Source of the DNA: JACKII01 sp965222315
Lineage (GTDB): Bacteria > Pseudomonadota > Alphaproteobacteria > Bin95
Direction of reading: 5' to 3'
DNA length: 64,000 nt
Assembly: GCA_965222315.1 (NCBI GenBank)
Contig: OZ244951.1
Span: forward strand, 2,790,001 to 2,854,000
Part shown: positions 35,789 through 44,843 of the stretch, piece after piece
Numbering within the stretch: position 1 is the first letter of the stretch
Layout of the letters: each line of letters begins with the position of its first letter
Made by a program: the position numbers and the translations under genes
Notes under the pieces: model-generated
What the model was told of the DNA's origin: nothing
Seen by the model: the letters and a program-made list of their open reading frames with translations, nothing else
The model's database searches: none

Positions 35789-36955
35789 TTAGCCGCCAAG
35801 CGGTTCCTTAAAAGGTACCGGCATGCCGGCTTCTTCCAGGTGCTTGCGACGGATTTCCAGCCACTTGGCTTCATACTCGTCTTCTGTGACGCTCATGGAC
35901 TTGAAATCTTTCCAGGCGGCAGCCAGCACTTCGTTACGCTGGTGCAGACTGTCAGTGTTGGCTTGGTTTTCGTCCGTCCACTTGCCGATGTCTTTCCAGT
36001 AGCGGATCGAACCGGGATGATACGGGAAAATCCAGGACAGGTTCTGGTTCTTAAGCTGGTAGCCGTCCATACCGGGGCCGCTATCCTTGTAGCTATCATA
36101 GTTCTCCATGATCGCTTTGGTCAGGCCATAGGCCGTGTCATCGGCGAGGTTGGGCATGCTGACAAAAATCGGATAGGGGAAACCAGCGCCTTCGAAGGAT
36201 TTGCCGCCACCTGGGTTGTTCTCAATTCCGACCGCATTGGTCACTTCCACCGGATACCAGTGCGGGGCGATGGCGTTGGCGCGCTCCCATGCTTCCTTGT
36301 CGGCGCTCGGGAACGGCAGGTGAGTCAGGCCGCGCGGGCTCGCGTTGATCTGGCTGTAGACGCTCGAAATGGTCGAGCCATAGGCGGCGTCAGCCTGGCC
36401 GTCGATGATCGCCTGCATGGACTGGCCCCATCCCGGCACCACGATTGTTTCGACATCGTCCCAGGTGAGGCCCGCAAATGCCAGCACAGCGGTCGAATTC
36501 AGGTTCAACGCAGGGGATCCGCGCACCCAAGTGACCCGCTTTCCCTTCAAGCCTTCATAGGACTTGAGGCCCAAATCGCCGGCGACAATCAGGCCAGCGC
36601 CATTGCGGCCGATATTGTTGAACAAATTATAGAGTGGCGTCGGTCCCCAACGGTCATTGGCGAACATGAAGACGCCTTCCTGACCAAAATAGGAGGCGAT
36701 GCCGCAAGCACAGATTTCGGCCTGGTTCGCTTTCAGCGGCAGCATCCGGCTGACATCATTCTTGCCCGGAATAATCCGCAGATCGACGCCGTATTTGGAC
36801 TTGAGCATATTGCCCAGACCCACCGATTGGGCATAACCGGATGAAGTAGTTCCGTAGGCCGTCCAGGAAATCTGCTTCGGCAAGTCTACATCAGCTGCGC
36901 CGGCCGCACCGGTGGCAATGACTGCCGCAAAGGCGGCAGCTATAATGGAACGCAT
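35789..36955 (-). CDS. TAXI-family TRAP transporter solute-binding protein (copy 1)
   Basis: 388 residues from ATG 36955. A signal peptide (MRSIIAAAFAAVIATGAAGA) is cleaved near residue 20. The mature protein begins LPKQISWTAYGTTSSGYAQ, typical of TAXI proteins that bind glutamate-like or other small acids, with PLKANQAEICACG and FANDRWGPTPLYNLFNNIGRNG-like segments. It delivers solute to the permease encoded 128 bases downstream. It is a paralogue of the next gene, of the same length and alignable along its whole length. The terminator between the copies implies its own promoter. Confidence 0.88.
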   Translation of the reverse strand: MRSIIAAAFAAVIATGAAGAADVDLPKQISWTAYGTTSSGYAQSVGLGNMLKSKYGVDLRIIPGKNDVSRMLPLKANQAEICACGIASYFGQEGVFMFANDRWGPTPLYNLFNNIGRNGAGLIVAGDLGLKSYEGLKGKRVTWVRGSPALNLNSTAVLAFAGLTWDDVETIVVPGWGQSMQAIIDGQADAAYGSTISSVYSQINASPRGLTHLPFPSADKEAWERANAIAPHWYPVEVTNAVGIENNPGGGKSFEGAGFPYPIFVSMPNLADDTAYGLTKAIMENYDSYKDSGPGMDGYQLKNQNLSWIFPYHPGSIRYWKDIGKWTDENQANTDSLHQRNEVLAAAWKDFKSMSVTEDEYEAKWLEIRRKHLEEAGMPVPFKEPLGG

Positions 36956-37059
36956 GGCGTTGTGTCTCCCATTGATTATTCCCAGCCATGTTTGGCCGGG
37001 TGCATGTTTGTTAGACGGCGGCAATATCAGCATGGGCGGCTGAGCAACGCAAGCGCCCA

Positions 37060-37093
37060 AAAAGATGCCGGCGAGAATGTTCTCGCCGGCATC
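37060..37093 (-). terminator. Rho-independent terminator after binding-protein copy 2
   Basis: GATGCCGGCGAGAA pairs with TTCTCGCCGGCATC (about 37064-37093) around a minimal loop; on the minus strand it is followed by TTTTT. This ends the transcript of the upstream binding-protein copy. Confidence 0.85.
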
Positions 37094-37122
37094 GTTCAGT
37101 GGACGATTGTGGCCTGCTCTTC

Positions 37123-38289
37123 TTAGTTCGGTTGCGGCAGCGGCTGCTCGAACGGAACAGCCATGTCAGCTTCGCCGAGATGCTTCGCGCGGACTTCCAG
37201 CCATTTGCCTTCGAATTCATCGCGTCCAACATCCATCGACTTGAAGTCGGCCCAAGCGGCGGCCAGCACCTCGTTCCGCTTCATGTTGGCGTCGTGGTTC
37301 GCCTGCGCAGCGTCATTCCATGCGCCGACTTCTTTGTAGTAGCGGATGGCGCCGGGATGGTATGGAAAGATCCACTCGAAGTTTTGGTTCTTCAACTGGT
37401 AGCCATCCATGCCGGGCCCAGAGTCCTTGTAGGTCTCATAGTTTTCCATCACCGCCTTGGTAAGGCTGTAGGCGGTGTCTTCGGCTAGGTTTTCCATACC
37501 GACAAAGATAGGATACGGGTAGTTGTTGCCTGGGTATGGCATCTCGCCTGTAGTGTTGCTTTTACCCGCAACCGCGTTCTCGATCATCTGCTTGTTCCAG
37601 AACGGCGCAACCGCTTTGGCGCGGGCCCAGGCTTCATCCTCGTCATGCGGCATGGCGACGTGGAAGATACCGCGCGGGCTTGCCTGCATCTGGTTGTAGA
37701 TGCTGGAAATCGTCGAGCCGGCCGCGGCGTCGGACTGTCCATCGATGATAGCCTGCATCGACTGGCCCCAGCCCGGCACGACAACAACCTCGACATCGTC
37801 AAGCGTCAGGCCGCCATAGGCGAGCGCCGCAAGCAGATTCACTTGCAGCGCCGGAGAGCCGCGCACCCAGGAAACACGCTTGCCTTTAAGGTCGGCAAAA
37901 GTCTTCACGCCCAGGTCACCGGCGACGATCGTAGATTGGCCGTTGCGGCCGATGTTGTTGAACAAGTTATAAACCTGGGTCGGCCCCCAGCGGTCATTGG
38001 CGAACATGAACACGCCTTCTTGACCGAAGTAGGATGCAATCCCGCAAGCGCAGATCTCCGCCTGACCCGCCTTCAGTGGCAGCATGCGGCTGACGTCGTT
38101 CTTGCCCGGGATGACACGCAGGTCAGTGCCATACTTCGCCTTCAGCATGTTGCCGAGGCCGATAGATTGGGCATACCCTGATGATGTCGTACCGTAGGCT
38201 GTCCAGGCAATCTGCTTTGGCAGGCCATCGGCGGCCAGCGCAGAGGAGCCAACAACCGCCATGGCTGCGGCTGCAATTAGAGAACGCAT
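37123..38289 (-). CDS. TAXI-family TRAP transporter solute-binding protein (copy 2)
   Basis: 388 residues with a signal peptide ending near residue 19 (VVGSSALA). It shares long stretches with copy 1 (LPKQI-WTAYGTTSSGYAQS, GLGNMLK-KYG-DLR-IPGKNDVSRMLPLK, and the whole C-terminal SGPGMDGYQLKNQN region). Divergence clusters between about residues 215 and 260, near the binding cleft, so the two copies may bind different ligands and share one permease. It has its own terminator and may be separately expressed. Confidence 0.88.
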   Translation of the reverse strand: MRSLIAAAAMAVVGSSALAADGLPKQIAWTAYGTTSSGYAQSIGLGNMLKAKYGTDLRVIPGKNDVSRMLPLKAGQAEICACGIASYFGQEGVFMFANDRWGPTQVYNLFNNIGRNGQSTIVAGDLGVKTFADLKGKRVSWVRGSPALQVNLLAALAYGGLTLDDVEVVVVPGWGQSMQAIIDGQSDAAAGSTISSIYNQMQASPRGIFHVAMPHDEDEAWARAKAVAPFWNKQMIENAVAGKSNTTGEMPYPGNNYPYPIFVGMENLAEDTAYSLTKAVMENYETYKDSGPGMDGYQLKNQNFEWIFPYHPGAIRYYKEVGAWNDAAQANHDANMKRNEVLAAAWADFKSMDVGRDEFEGKWLEVRAKHLGEADMAVPFEQPLPQPN

Positions 38290-38299
38290 ATAGGGTCTC

Positions 38300-38629
38300 C
38301 TAGAGATGATGCGTGGTTAGATGGGGCCGGAATGGAGCACGGCTGCGGCTATCTTGCAAGACGGACGGTAGCCGATGGGTCTCCACCAGCGCTTGCTCCG
38401 CGCCTATACGTTTGGTTTCGGTGGCCCGGTCGAAGTATTCTAACACCTCAATCCCCACGTTTCGGTCGATGTTGGTGATATCCGTGTGTTGCAGGGCTGT
38501 AACTTGGCCTTCAGCCTGCGCGACCGCCACCTCCTGCACCCTACCGATCAGGTCCTCGATGGCAGAGAGCGAGAACAAACCGTTCGTCGCAACGGGAGCA
38601 ACCAGCAATGGATTTCGGAATCGCCACAA
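38300..38629 (-). pseudogene. Degraded 3' remnant of selB (selenocysteine-specific elongation factor)
   Basis: The frame reads LFSLSAIEDLIGRVQEVA, then ITNIDRNVGIEVLEYFDRAT and ETKRIG. This matches the last winged-helix domain of SelB, whose hallmark is R-N/K-x-x-I-x-L-L-E-Y-F-D-R-x-G-x-T-R-R-I/V-G. GTPase and earlier winged-helix parts are absent, the flanking sequence is frame-disrupted, and the conserved glycine before the T-R/K-R-I-G motif is lost. No selA or selC is seen nearby. It abuts the island att site. An unrelated small protein remains possible. Confidence 0.5.
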
Positions 38630-38788
38630 AACGGTTTCGATCCGCTCCCGGCTCCCAATCTAAATCTATAGTCAGATCCTGCATCCGCTGCACGCTTGCG
38701 GGAGGCCGCTTGATCCCAGTTACGCGCAACCCGGCGAGAACGCGTATCAACAGCCGCGCACAATATTCGAACCGACCTATCGGAATCC

Positions 38789-38835
38789 TTGGTGGGTGCT
38801 ACAGGGCTCGAACCTGTGACCCGCTGATTTAGAGT
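38789..38835. repeat. Left attachment-site repeat (tRNA-Lys 3' fragment)
   Basis: Holds the CCA end, acceptor 3' strand, T-arm and part of the anticodon arm of tRNA-Lys in minus orientation. Position 38830 is T where the functional gene has A. Sequence after 38835 no longer matches the tRNA, so this is not a functional tRNA gene. Confidence 0.9.
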
Positions 38836-38989
38836 TTGATGGTCTATTTACCCACTCCTACTAAGCACTCGCAATAAACCGCTATATTATAAGCCTTTTA
38901 TAAGGTATCGCCGACACAAACCGACATTGAAACGCAGGAGCATGGTTGCTAAAATGGTAGCTTGTATGCACTAGCCACCTGAGGCCGCG

Positions 38990-40174
38990 ATGCCAATATC
39001 TTCTAAACGTGAAATCACCGTCGATGTTGTGGACAGCCTGAAACCCGGCAGCTTGATATGGGACACGAAGGTCACCGGCTTTGGCGTGCGCTGCCAGACG
39101 AAGGCGAAATCCTATCTCCTGAAATACCGGATCAATGGACGGCAGCGTTGGTATGTGATCGGCAGGCATGGCGCACCCTGGACACCGAAAACCGCCCGTG
39201 ACCGAGCCAAGGCCCTGCAAGGCGAAATTGCGGCAGGCCGCGATCCAGCCACCAAAAAAGAGGAAGTCAGGACGACGCTTACCTTCGACGATGTAGCGAA
39301 GCGCTTTAAGAGTGAGCACGCGGCCAATCTTGCGGAGAGCAGCGCCAAGGAATATCAACGCCTATTGAACAAACTCATTCTGCCCGCGATGGGCAAAGTA
39401 AAAATTACCGACGTTTCGCGGCAGGATATTTCAAAGCTGCACCATAGCCTTCGAGAAACGCCCTACGCGGCCAACCGGGTCCTCGCTGTTCTTGGCAAGC
39501 TGTTCAATCTTGCCGAAGCCTGGGGCTATCGTCCTGATCATTCGAACCCGTGCCTACATGTGAAAAAATATCGAGAGGAAGCACGCGAGCGAATGCTATC
39601 CGCACAAGAACTTGGGCGACTGGGCGAAGCCCTACGCGGCTTTAACGGCTCGCCCTACGCCGTTGCAGCTATCAAGTTACTGGTGTTCACCGGCGCGCGC
39701 TTGTCCGAAATTCTAAGTCTCCAATGGGAACATATTGACTTTGCGCGGGGTGAAGTCCGCCTTGCCAAGCACAAGTCCAGCCGCACGAGCGGAGCCAAGA
39801 CGATCCATCTACCGCCACCAGCATTAGAAGTGCTGGCCGACCTTCCCCGGCTGGAAGGCAATCCGCATGTCGTTGCTGGCAAGGTCGAAGGCGCTCACAT
39901 GGTGAACTTGCAAAAGCCATGGCGCAGCATCCGAAGGGCAGCAGTCCTGGAAGACGTTCGTCTCCACGATCTGCGGCACTGCTTTGCCAGCATCGCAGCG
40001 TCCAGCGGCATGAGCCTACCCATCATTGGAAAAATGCTCGGCCATTCGCAGCCCCAAACGACCAGCCGGTATGCCCACCTTGCCGATGATCCGGTCAAGG
40101 CCGCGGCTGCATCAACAGCAGGGAAGATAGAAGCAGCAATGTGGTCAAATCGTTTGGGTAAGGCAATCACCTGA
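38990..40174 (+). CDS. Tyrosine recombinase (P4-type integrase)
   Basis: 394 residues. The N-terminal arm-binding domain (about 10-95, DUF4102-like, GFGVRCQTKAKSYLLKYR and GRHGAPWTPKTARDRA) precedes a SAM-like core-binding domain (about 100-185) and the catalytic domain with R237 (TGARLSEI), H326 and R329 (HDLRH), H352 (LGHSQ) and nucleophile Y361 (SRYAHL). All catalytic residues are intact, so integration and excision at the tRNA-Lys att sites should be possible. The gene points inward from the left end of the island, that is, the tRNA-distal end. Confidence 0.93.
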   Translation: MPISSKREITVDVVDSLKPGSLIWDTKVTGFGVRCQTKAKSYLLKYRINGRQRWYVIGRHGAPWTPKTARDRAKALQGEIAAGRDPATKKEEVRTTLTFDDVAKRFKSEHAANLAESSAKEYQRLLNKLILPAMGKVKITDVSRQDISKLHHSLRETPYAANRVLAVLGKLFNLAEAWGYRPDHSNPCLHVKKYREEARERMLSAQELGRLGEALRGFNGSPYAVAAIKLLVFTGARLSEILSLQWEHIDFARGEVRLAKHKSSRTSGAKTIHLPPPALEVLADLPRLEGNPHVVAGKVEGAHMVNLQKPWRSIRRAAVLEDVRLHDLRHCFASIAASSGMSLPIIGKMLGHSQPQTTSRYAHLADDPVKAAAASTAGKIEAAMWSNRLGKAIT

Positions 40175-40211
40175 AGCAGATACGATTTTAATTAACCGCT
40201 GACTTTCCTTC

Positions 40212-43200
40212 TTAAAAGACGAAGTCAGCACTGTTCAAATCGCCGACCACCGTATTCGTTAATGTGATCGCATTTCCCATCAAATCGTCAATCACCGCGT
40301 TCGCACCGACCTGGAACAGGTGGTTGTTCACCAAATCGGTGAAGTCCGTAATGGCGGTGACCGCGGAGAGGTCGATGTCCTCCGCATCATTGTTGGCCTC
40401 GAACCCGATGATCACGTCATTGCCAAATCCGTTCTCGAATAAGAACGTATCGTTGCCGCCCTGACCCAGCAGCGTGTCGTTGCCGCCCCGGCCACGAATG
40501 GCGTCATCGCCATTGCCGCCCCAGATCATGTTGCCGCCGGCATCGCCCCGCAGGTCGTCATCGTGAGCCGAGCCCTGCAAGTCCTCAATGGACGTGTAAG
40601 TGTCCCCCGCCGCATCGCCCGTATTGACGGCAGCATTCATCAGGTCCGCCGTGACAGCACTGCCCGCCGTCCAATAAGCCGCCCGGTCCGTCCCGGCCCC
40701 GCCATCCAGATCATCGCCACCAGCATAGCCAATCAGGATGTCGTTGCCGTTCTGGCCGTTCAGTGTGTCATAGCCGGCCCGGCCATGGATCGTGTCGTTG
40801 CCATTGTTGCCCCAGATCGTGTTGTCGCCATTGTCACCACGCAGGTCATCGTTATGCACCGTGCCCTGCAGGTGCTCTAAGGAAGAGTACGAATCCCCCG
40901 CCGCATCGCCCGTGTTCAAATGGGCAAACTGGAGGTCGGCGCGGATAGCTGCCGACGCCGTCCAATAAGCCACCCGGTCCGTCCCAGCTCCGCCATTAAG
41001 GTCGTCCGCCCCGGCATAGCCCAGCAGGATGTCGTCGCCATTCTGACCGTTCAGCGTGTCGTTGCCGTTCCGTCCATGAATGAGGTCATTGCCGTTATTG
41101 CCCCACAGGACGTTGTCGCCATTGTCGCCGCGCAGGTCATCATTGTGGTTGGAGCCCTGCAGGTTCTCGATGGACGTATAGGTGTCTCCAGCCGCGTCGC
41201 CGGTATTGACATGGGCGAACTGCAGGTCGGCGCGGATCGCTGCCGACGCCGTCCAATAAGCTGCCCGGTCCGTCCCGGCCCCGCCATTGAGGCCGTCCGC
41301 CCCGGCATAGCCCAGCAGGATGTCGTTGCCGTTCTGGCCGTTCAGCGTGTCGTTGCCGTTCCGGCCATGGATCGTGTCATTGCCCTTGTTGCCCCAGATC
41401 GTGTTGTCGCCATTGTCGCCCCGCAGGTCATCGTTGAGAACCGTGCCCTGTAAGTCCTCGATGGAAGAGTACGAATCCCCCGCCGCATCGCCCGTGTTCA
41501 CATGGGCAAACTGCAGGTCGGCGCGGATCGCCATCGCTCCCGTCCAGTAGGCGGCGCGGTCGATGCCCAGGCCACCATTCAGGTCGTCGGCCTCGGCATA
41601 GCCAAGCAGGACATCATTGCCATCCTGTCCGAGCAGTGTGTCTTTGCCGCCGCGTCCATGGATGGTGTCGTTGAGCTTGCCACCCCGGATGGTGTTGGCG
41701 GCGTTATCGCCACGCAGGTCGTCATTGAAATTGGTGCCCTGCAGGTCATCAATCCCAATATAAACATCGCCGGCAGCATCCCCTTGGTTAATTTTAGGGA
41801 GCAACAGGTCCGCCACAACAAAACTAACAGAGTGGAAATATGAAGCCATATTTGCAGGAGCAACTCCGTTCACGGTTACAGAAGCTGTACCTGATGCAGA
41901 TTGAAAGCCAGAGGTTGTTAATTCATATGATATTTCCACGGTTTCTTTTTCACCAGGAATGAGATGATCAAAATCACCGTTGGGATCGAAGACAGCTTTG
42001 CCTCCAACAATTGCTGCTTTGCCGCGAACAGGTGACGCAGTGCTACTCAGCGCAAAAGCACTAGTGACCCCAGAATTTATAGTAACATCTGAATAATATG
42101 CTGAGGTTGCGTTAATCGTATCATTACTCAAGAGATCGACAAAAGTAACCCTATTCGCATCAACAACGGCCAAATCGTGAGATACAATAGGAGCAGGGGC
42201 AAGAATATCCGCAACCAAAGCAGAACCGTCAAAGAATTCTAAGATTTCGACATTTATGAGTTTATCTGTGCCCTCCAAGTCGTTGGCCCGTATATCGGTT
42301 ACAACTAGTTCGTTGAAACTATTCAGTGCAATGTGGAAATCTTCGCGTTCACCCCAGAAGAAGGCTGTGTCAGTTCCTGACCCACCGTCAATAAAATCGT
42401 TATCTTGCTCCCCACGAAGATGGTCATCCTCTGTACCACCGAAAAGTTGGTCAGACCCGAGCCCGCCCCGTATTTCGTCGTCATCCTCATCTCCATGAAC
42501 GATATCATCGCCCTCATCTCCCCAGAGAACGTCGGGCTCATCACCACCAAAGATCGTATCGTTGCCATTGTGGCCACGAATGATATCGACTTCGTTGCCG
42601 CCATCTAGAACATTGGGTCCGTGGTCGCCGTCGATAACATCTTTGCCACGAGACCCAATGATATTCTCAATGCTGTAAAGAATATCTTGGCCCAGATCCG
42701 AGCTAACAGAAATTTCATCGAAGAGGTTGACGACTACGCCGCCCCTTCCACCGGAGAAATCGGCTGTGTCGATTCCATCCTCGCCGTGCAGCAGATCGTC
42801 TCCGTCTTTCCCTTCAAGAATGTCATCGTCATCGCCGCCATATAAAGCGTCGTCCCCCTTACCCCCATCCAGAATGTCGTTGCCTTCCTCTCCCGCCAAA
42901 CGATCACGATCATCGCCACCATCTAGTTCATCGTTGCCCGGCCCGCCGTAAAGTTGATCGTCTCCCTCATCCCCAAACAAATCATCGTCGTCACGATCAC
43001 CGTAAAGTTCGTCGTCCCCTTCTTGTCCTCTTATATAATCGTTGTCATCTTCTCCCTTAATGTAATCATCATCGGGACCGCCTCGGATAGTGTCGTCCCC
43101 GTCCCCACCGTAGATTGTATCATCTCCATTGTCTGAACTGCTGCCGGTGCCGTCACCCCAAATGCGGTCGTCGCCGCGTTCGCCGTAGATTAGGTCGTCA

Positions 43201-44843
43201 TCATCGCCGCCGTAGAGGCGGTCCCCTTGCCGCCCGCCTCTCAGGATGTCGTCGCCATCTTCGCCATACAGGTAATCATTATCATCATCCCCCCATACGA
43301 TATCGTCACCGCTTCCAGCCTCAATGCGGTCGTCCCCATCATGTCCTCGTAGCTGGTTGGCCGCATCCAAATTACCTTTGTGTGGATCCCATCCAGGAGT
43401 GGGGAAGCTGTTGTTTCCAGAATCCCCCTGCCAATGCCATGATGAGGTATTACCACTATCTGTATCGCCGGAAGTTTTTTGCAGATTTTCAGCGGTCTTG
43501 TCGGAGCTTATAGGGGTGATTGTTAACCAATAGGCGCCGGCACTATCGCCGACACCGCGAGCCTCGAAATCGTAGGTCCCGCTAGTCGGAGCGACGATGG
43601 AAAGGAATGACATCGTCGTGTTGTTCGTCAAATTGTCGTTCCTCCACACCGCGCCAGTCGGTGCATTGATCGTCAGATCCGGGTCGAGCCGACTGTTCTG
43701 CGTCGTATCGGCCCAAAGTAGAAATGAGTATTTCTGCCCACCCTGAAGCTGCGCCTCGAACACGTCGACGTCTATTCGAGAATCGACAATACCGCCTAGC
43801 GAAGTAAAATTGGTTATTGTGCCAACAGACAGGACGGTGGCAGAGTCTTTTGAGTCTGAATGATCGTCCGAGACATCTGGATCAACATAGTCATCACTTA
43901 AGTCGTTTGGTGTTATCTGTAGCGCTAAAAAACCCGTTTCGAACTCGTCAATCTGCTCGGACGATAAGAAAGATAGTGACTGATCTTCATATCGGCCCTT
44001 CGCGCTCTGAATAAGTAATTCCATCTGCGCAATTGTCTCGACTGAACCAACACTGAAATCCACGAGACTGAGACCTGTGGAAAGCGTATCGGCGGATCGA
44101 ATTGCTACATCCCAAAGAGGGTCTAGTGCAACGACATTGTTGGCCGTCTTCCCTAAAGCCCACCCCTCGAACAAGCCGCTGCCAACACTTAATCCCAGAT
44201 CCTTTACTAGAGTTAGCCAACCTTCGTTTTCCAAGTCATATGATGAGATTAGAGACGATAGATCCAGCGACATATTTGTGGCAATAGCTGCATCCCGAGC
44301 CATCTGAATAACATTCGTCGAATCGACTACCTCGCCGCCATCTCTTATTTGCAAATACGTGGAATAAGCCTCGGATGCCAAATCCTTTGAAGACGAGAGG
44401 ATTGCATCAAAAAGAAAATCAAACGCTGCTCCTTCTGCCTCATCGAAGGCCATATTTGCAGTAAATAACGAGAACTCCGTCGCAATCTCTGCAGCTGTCT
44501 TCAGGCCACTCGCACTACCAGAATAAAAACCGTACAAACTTGTTACTACACCAGCCGATGAAATTACGCTGTCGTATGTCCTTTCAAGCTGCTGGACAAT
44601 GTCGATGTGAGCCGCAGCATTCTCCGCGCTTGCGATATTATTCAACAGAGCCCCTTTTCTAAAATCTAGCAGAGATTCACCAAATAGGGCTGCGCGATTA
44701 ACAGAGAATAATTCCGCAAGAATGCGCGGATCAGACACCTCCGCGCCACTGAGCTCGGCTTGAAACTCATCAAGGCCAAAACTCAGCCGAAGATCGTAAA
44801 CAGTGCCTTTATAATTAAATGAGCGGACCTGGCCTTCTAACAT
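40212..44843 (-). CDS. Giant RTX-type calcium-binding secreted protein
   Basis: 1543 residues. Residues 1-340 form a unique helical N-terminal region without recognised family. About 341-447 resemble a PPC domain (pre-peptidase C-terminal beta sandwich, DVDVFEAQLQGG to AYWLTITPI). About 498-828 are dense GGxGxDxLx calcium-binding nonapeptides, 830-1000 a spacer beta domain, and about 1003-1480 five 97-residue repeats mixing a beta segment with RTX nonapeptides. The C-terminus ending GDLNSADFVF fits a type I secretion signal. It is likely exported and folded by extracellular calcium, acting as adhesin, toxin or surface layer. No type I exporter lies in the window. The 5' half of the gene is AT-richer than its 3' half. 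Confidence 0.85.
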   Translation of the reverse strand: MLEGQVRSFNYKGTVYDLRLSFGLDEFQAELSGAEVSDPRILAELFSVNRAALFGESLLDFRKGALLNNIASAENAAAHIDIVQQLERTYDSVISSAGVVTSLYGFYSGSASGLKTAAEIATEFSLFTANMAFDEAEGAAFDFLFDAILSSSKDLASEAYSTYLQIRDGGEVVDSTNVIQMARDAAIATNMSLDLSSLISSYDLENEGWLTLVKDLGLSVGSGLFEGWALGKTANNVVALDPLWDVAIRSADTLSTGLSLVDFSVGSVETIAQMELLIQSAKGRYEDQSLSFLSSEQIDEFETGFLALQITPNDLSDDYVDPDVSDDHSDSKDSATVLSVGTITNFTSLGGIVDSRIDVDVFEAQLQGGQKYSFLLWADTTQNSRLDPDLTINAPTGAVWRNDNLTNNTTMSFLSIVAPTSGTYDFEARGVGDSAGAYWLTITPISSDKTAENLQKTSGDTDSGNTSSWHWQGDSGNNSFPTPGWDPHKGNLDAANQLRGHDGDDRIEAGSGDDIVWGDDDNDYLYGEDGDDILRGGRQGDRLYGGDDDDLIYGERGDDRIWGDGTGSSSDNGDDTIYGGDGDDTIRGGPDDDYIKGEDDNDYIRGQEGDDELYGDRDDDDLFGDEGDDQLYGGPGNDELDGGDDRDRLAGEEGNDILDGGKGDDALYGGDDDDILEGKDGDDLLHGEDGIDTADFSGGRGGVVVNLFDEISVSSDLGQDILYSIENIIGSRGKDVIDGDHGPNVLDGGNEVDIIRGHNGNDTIFGGDEPDVLWGDEGDDIVHGDEDDDEIRGGLGSDQLFGGTEDDHLRGEQDNDFIDGGSGTDTAFFWGEREDFHIALNSFNELVVTDIRANDLEGTDKLINVEILEFFDGSALVADILAPAPIVSHDLAVVDANRVTFVDLLSNDTINATSAYYSDVTINSGVTSAFALSSTASPVRGKAAIVGGKAVFDPNGDFDHLIPGEKETVEISYELTTSGFQSASGTASVTVNGVAPANMASYFHSVSFVVADLLLPKINQGDAAGDVYIGIDDLQGTNFNDDLRGDNAANTIRGGKLNDTIHGRGGKDTLLGQDGNDVLLGYAEADDLNGGLGIDRAAYWTGAMAIRADLQFAHVNTGDAAGDSYSSIEDLQGTVLNDDLRGDNGDNTIWGNKGNDTIHGRNGNDTLNGQNGNDILLGYAGADGLNGGAGTDRAAYWTASAAIRADLQFAHVNTGDAAGDTYTSIENLQGSNHNDDLRGDNGDNVLWGNNGNDLIHGRNGNDTLNGQNGDDILLGYAGADDLNGGAGTDRVAYWTASAAIRADLQFAHLNTGDAAGDSYSSLEHLQGTVHNDDLRGDNGDNTIWGNNGNDTIHGRAGYDTLNGQNGNDILIGYAGGDDLDGGAGTDRAAYWTAGSAVTADLMNAAVNTGDAAGDTYTSIEDLQGSAHDDDLRGDAGGNMIWGGNGDDAIRGRGGNDTLLGQGGNDTFLFENGFGNDVIIGFEANNDAEDIDLSAVTAITDFTDLVNNHLFQVGANAVIDDLMGNAITLTNTVVGDLNSADFVF
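40440..41835 (-). repeat. 291-bp tandem repeats inside the RTX gene
   Basis: The CCAATAAG-type anchor recurs at 40671, 40962 and 41253 and as CCAGTAG at 41544, exactly 291 bases apart (97 codons). A degenerate first unit begins near 41835 and a partial last unit ends near 40440. The inner units are nearly identical in DNA, implying recent expansion or homogenisation. Confidence 0.9.

Noticed and set aside
38541..38750. Short minus-strand frame upstream of the selB remnant as a gene
   Set aside because: No ribosome site or domain; overlaps the remnant in another frame and probably reflects frame-broken sequence.
38789..38880. A possible second tRNA-Lys gene
   Set aside because: Only the 3' part is present; D-arm and 5' acceptor strand are missing after 38835, so it is an att fragment.
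40440..43300. Dense periodic repeats that could be mistaken for a CRISPR array
   Set aside because: They lie in one uninterrupted reading frame encoding GGxGxDxLx calcium-binding repeats; the long period is 291 bases and there are no unique 30-40-base spacers.
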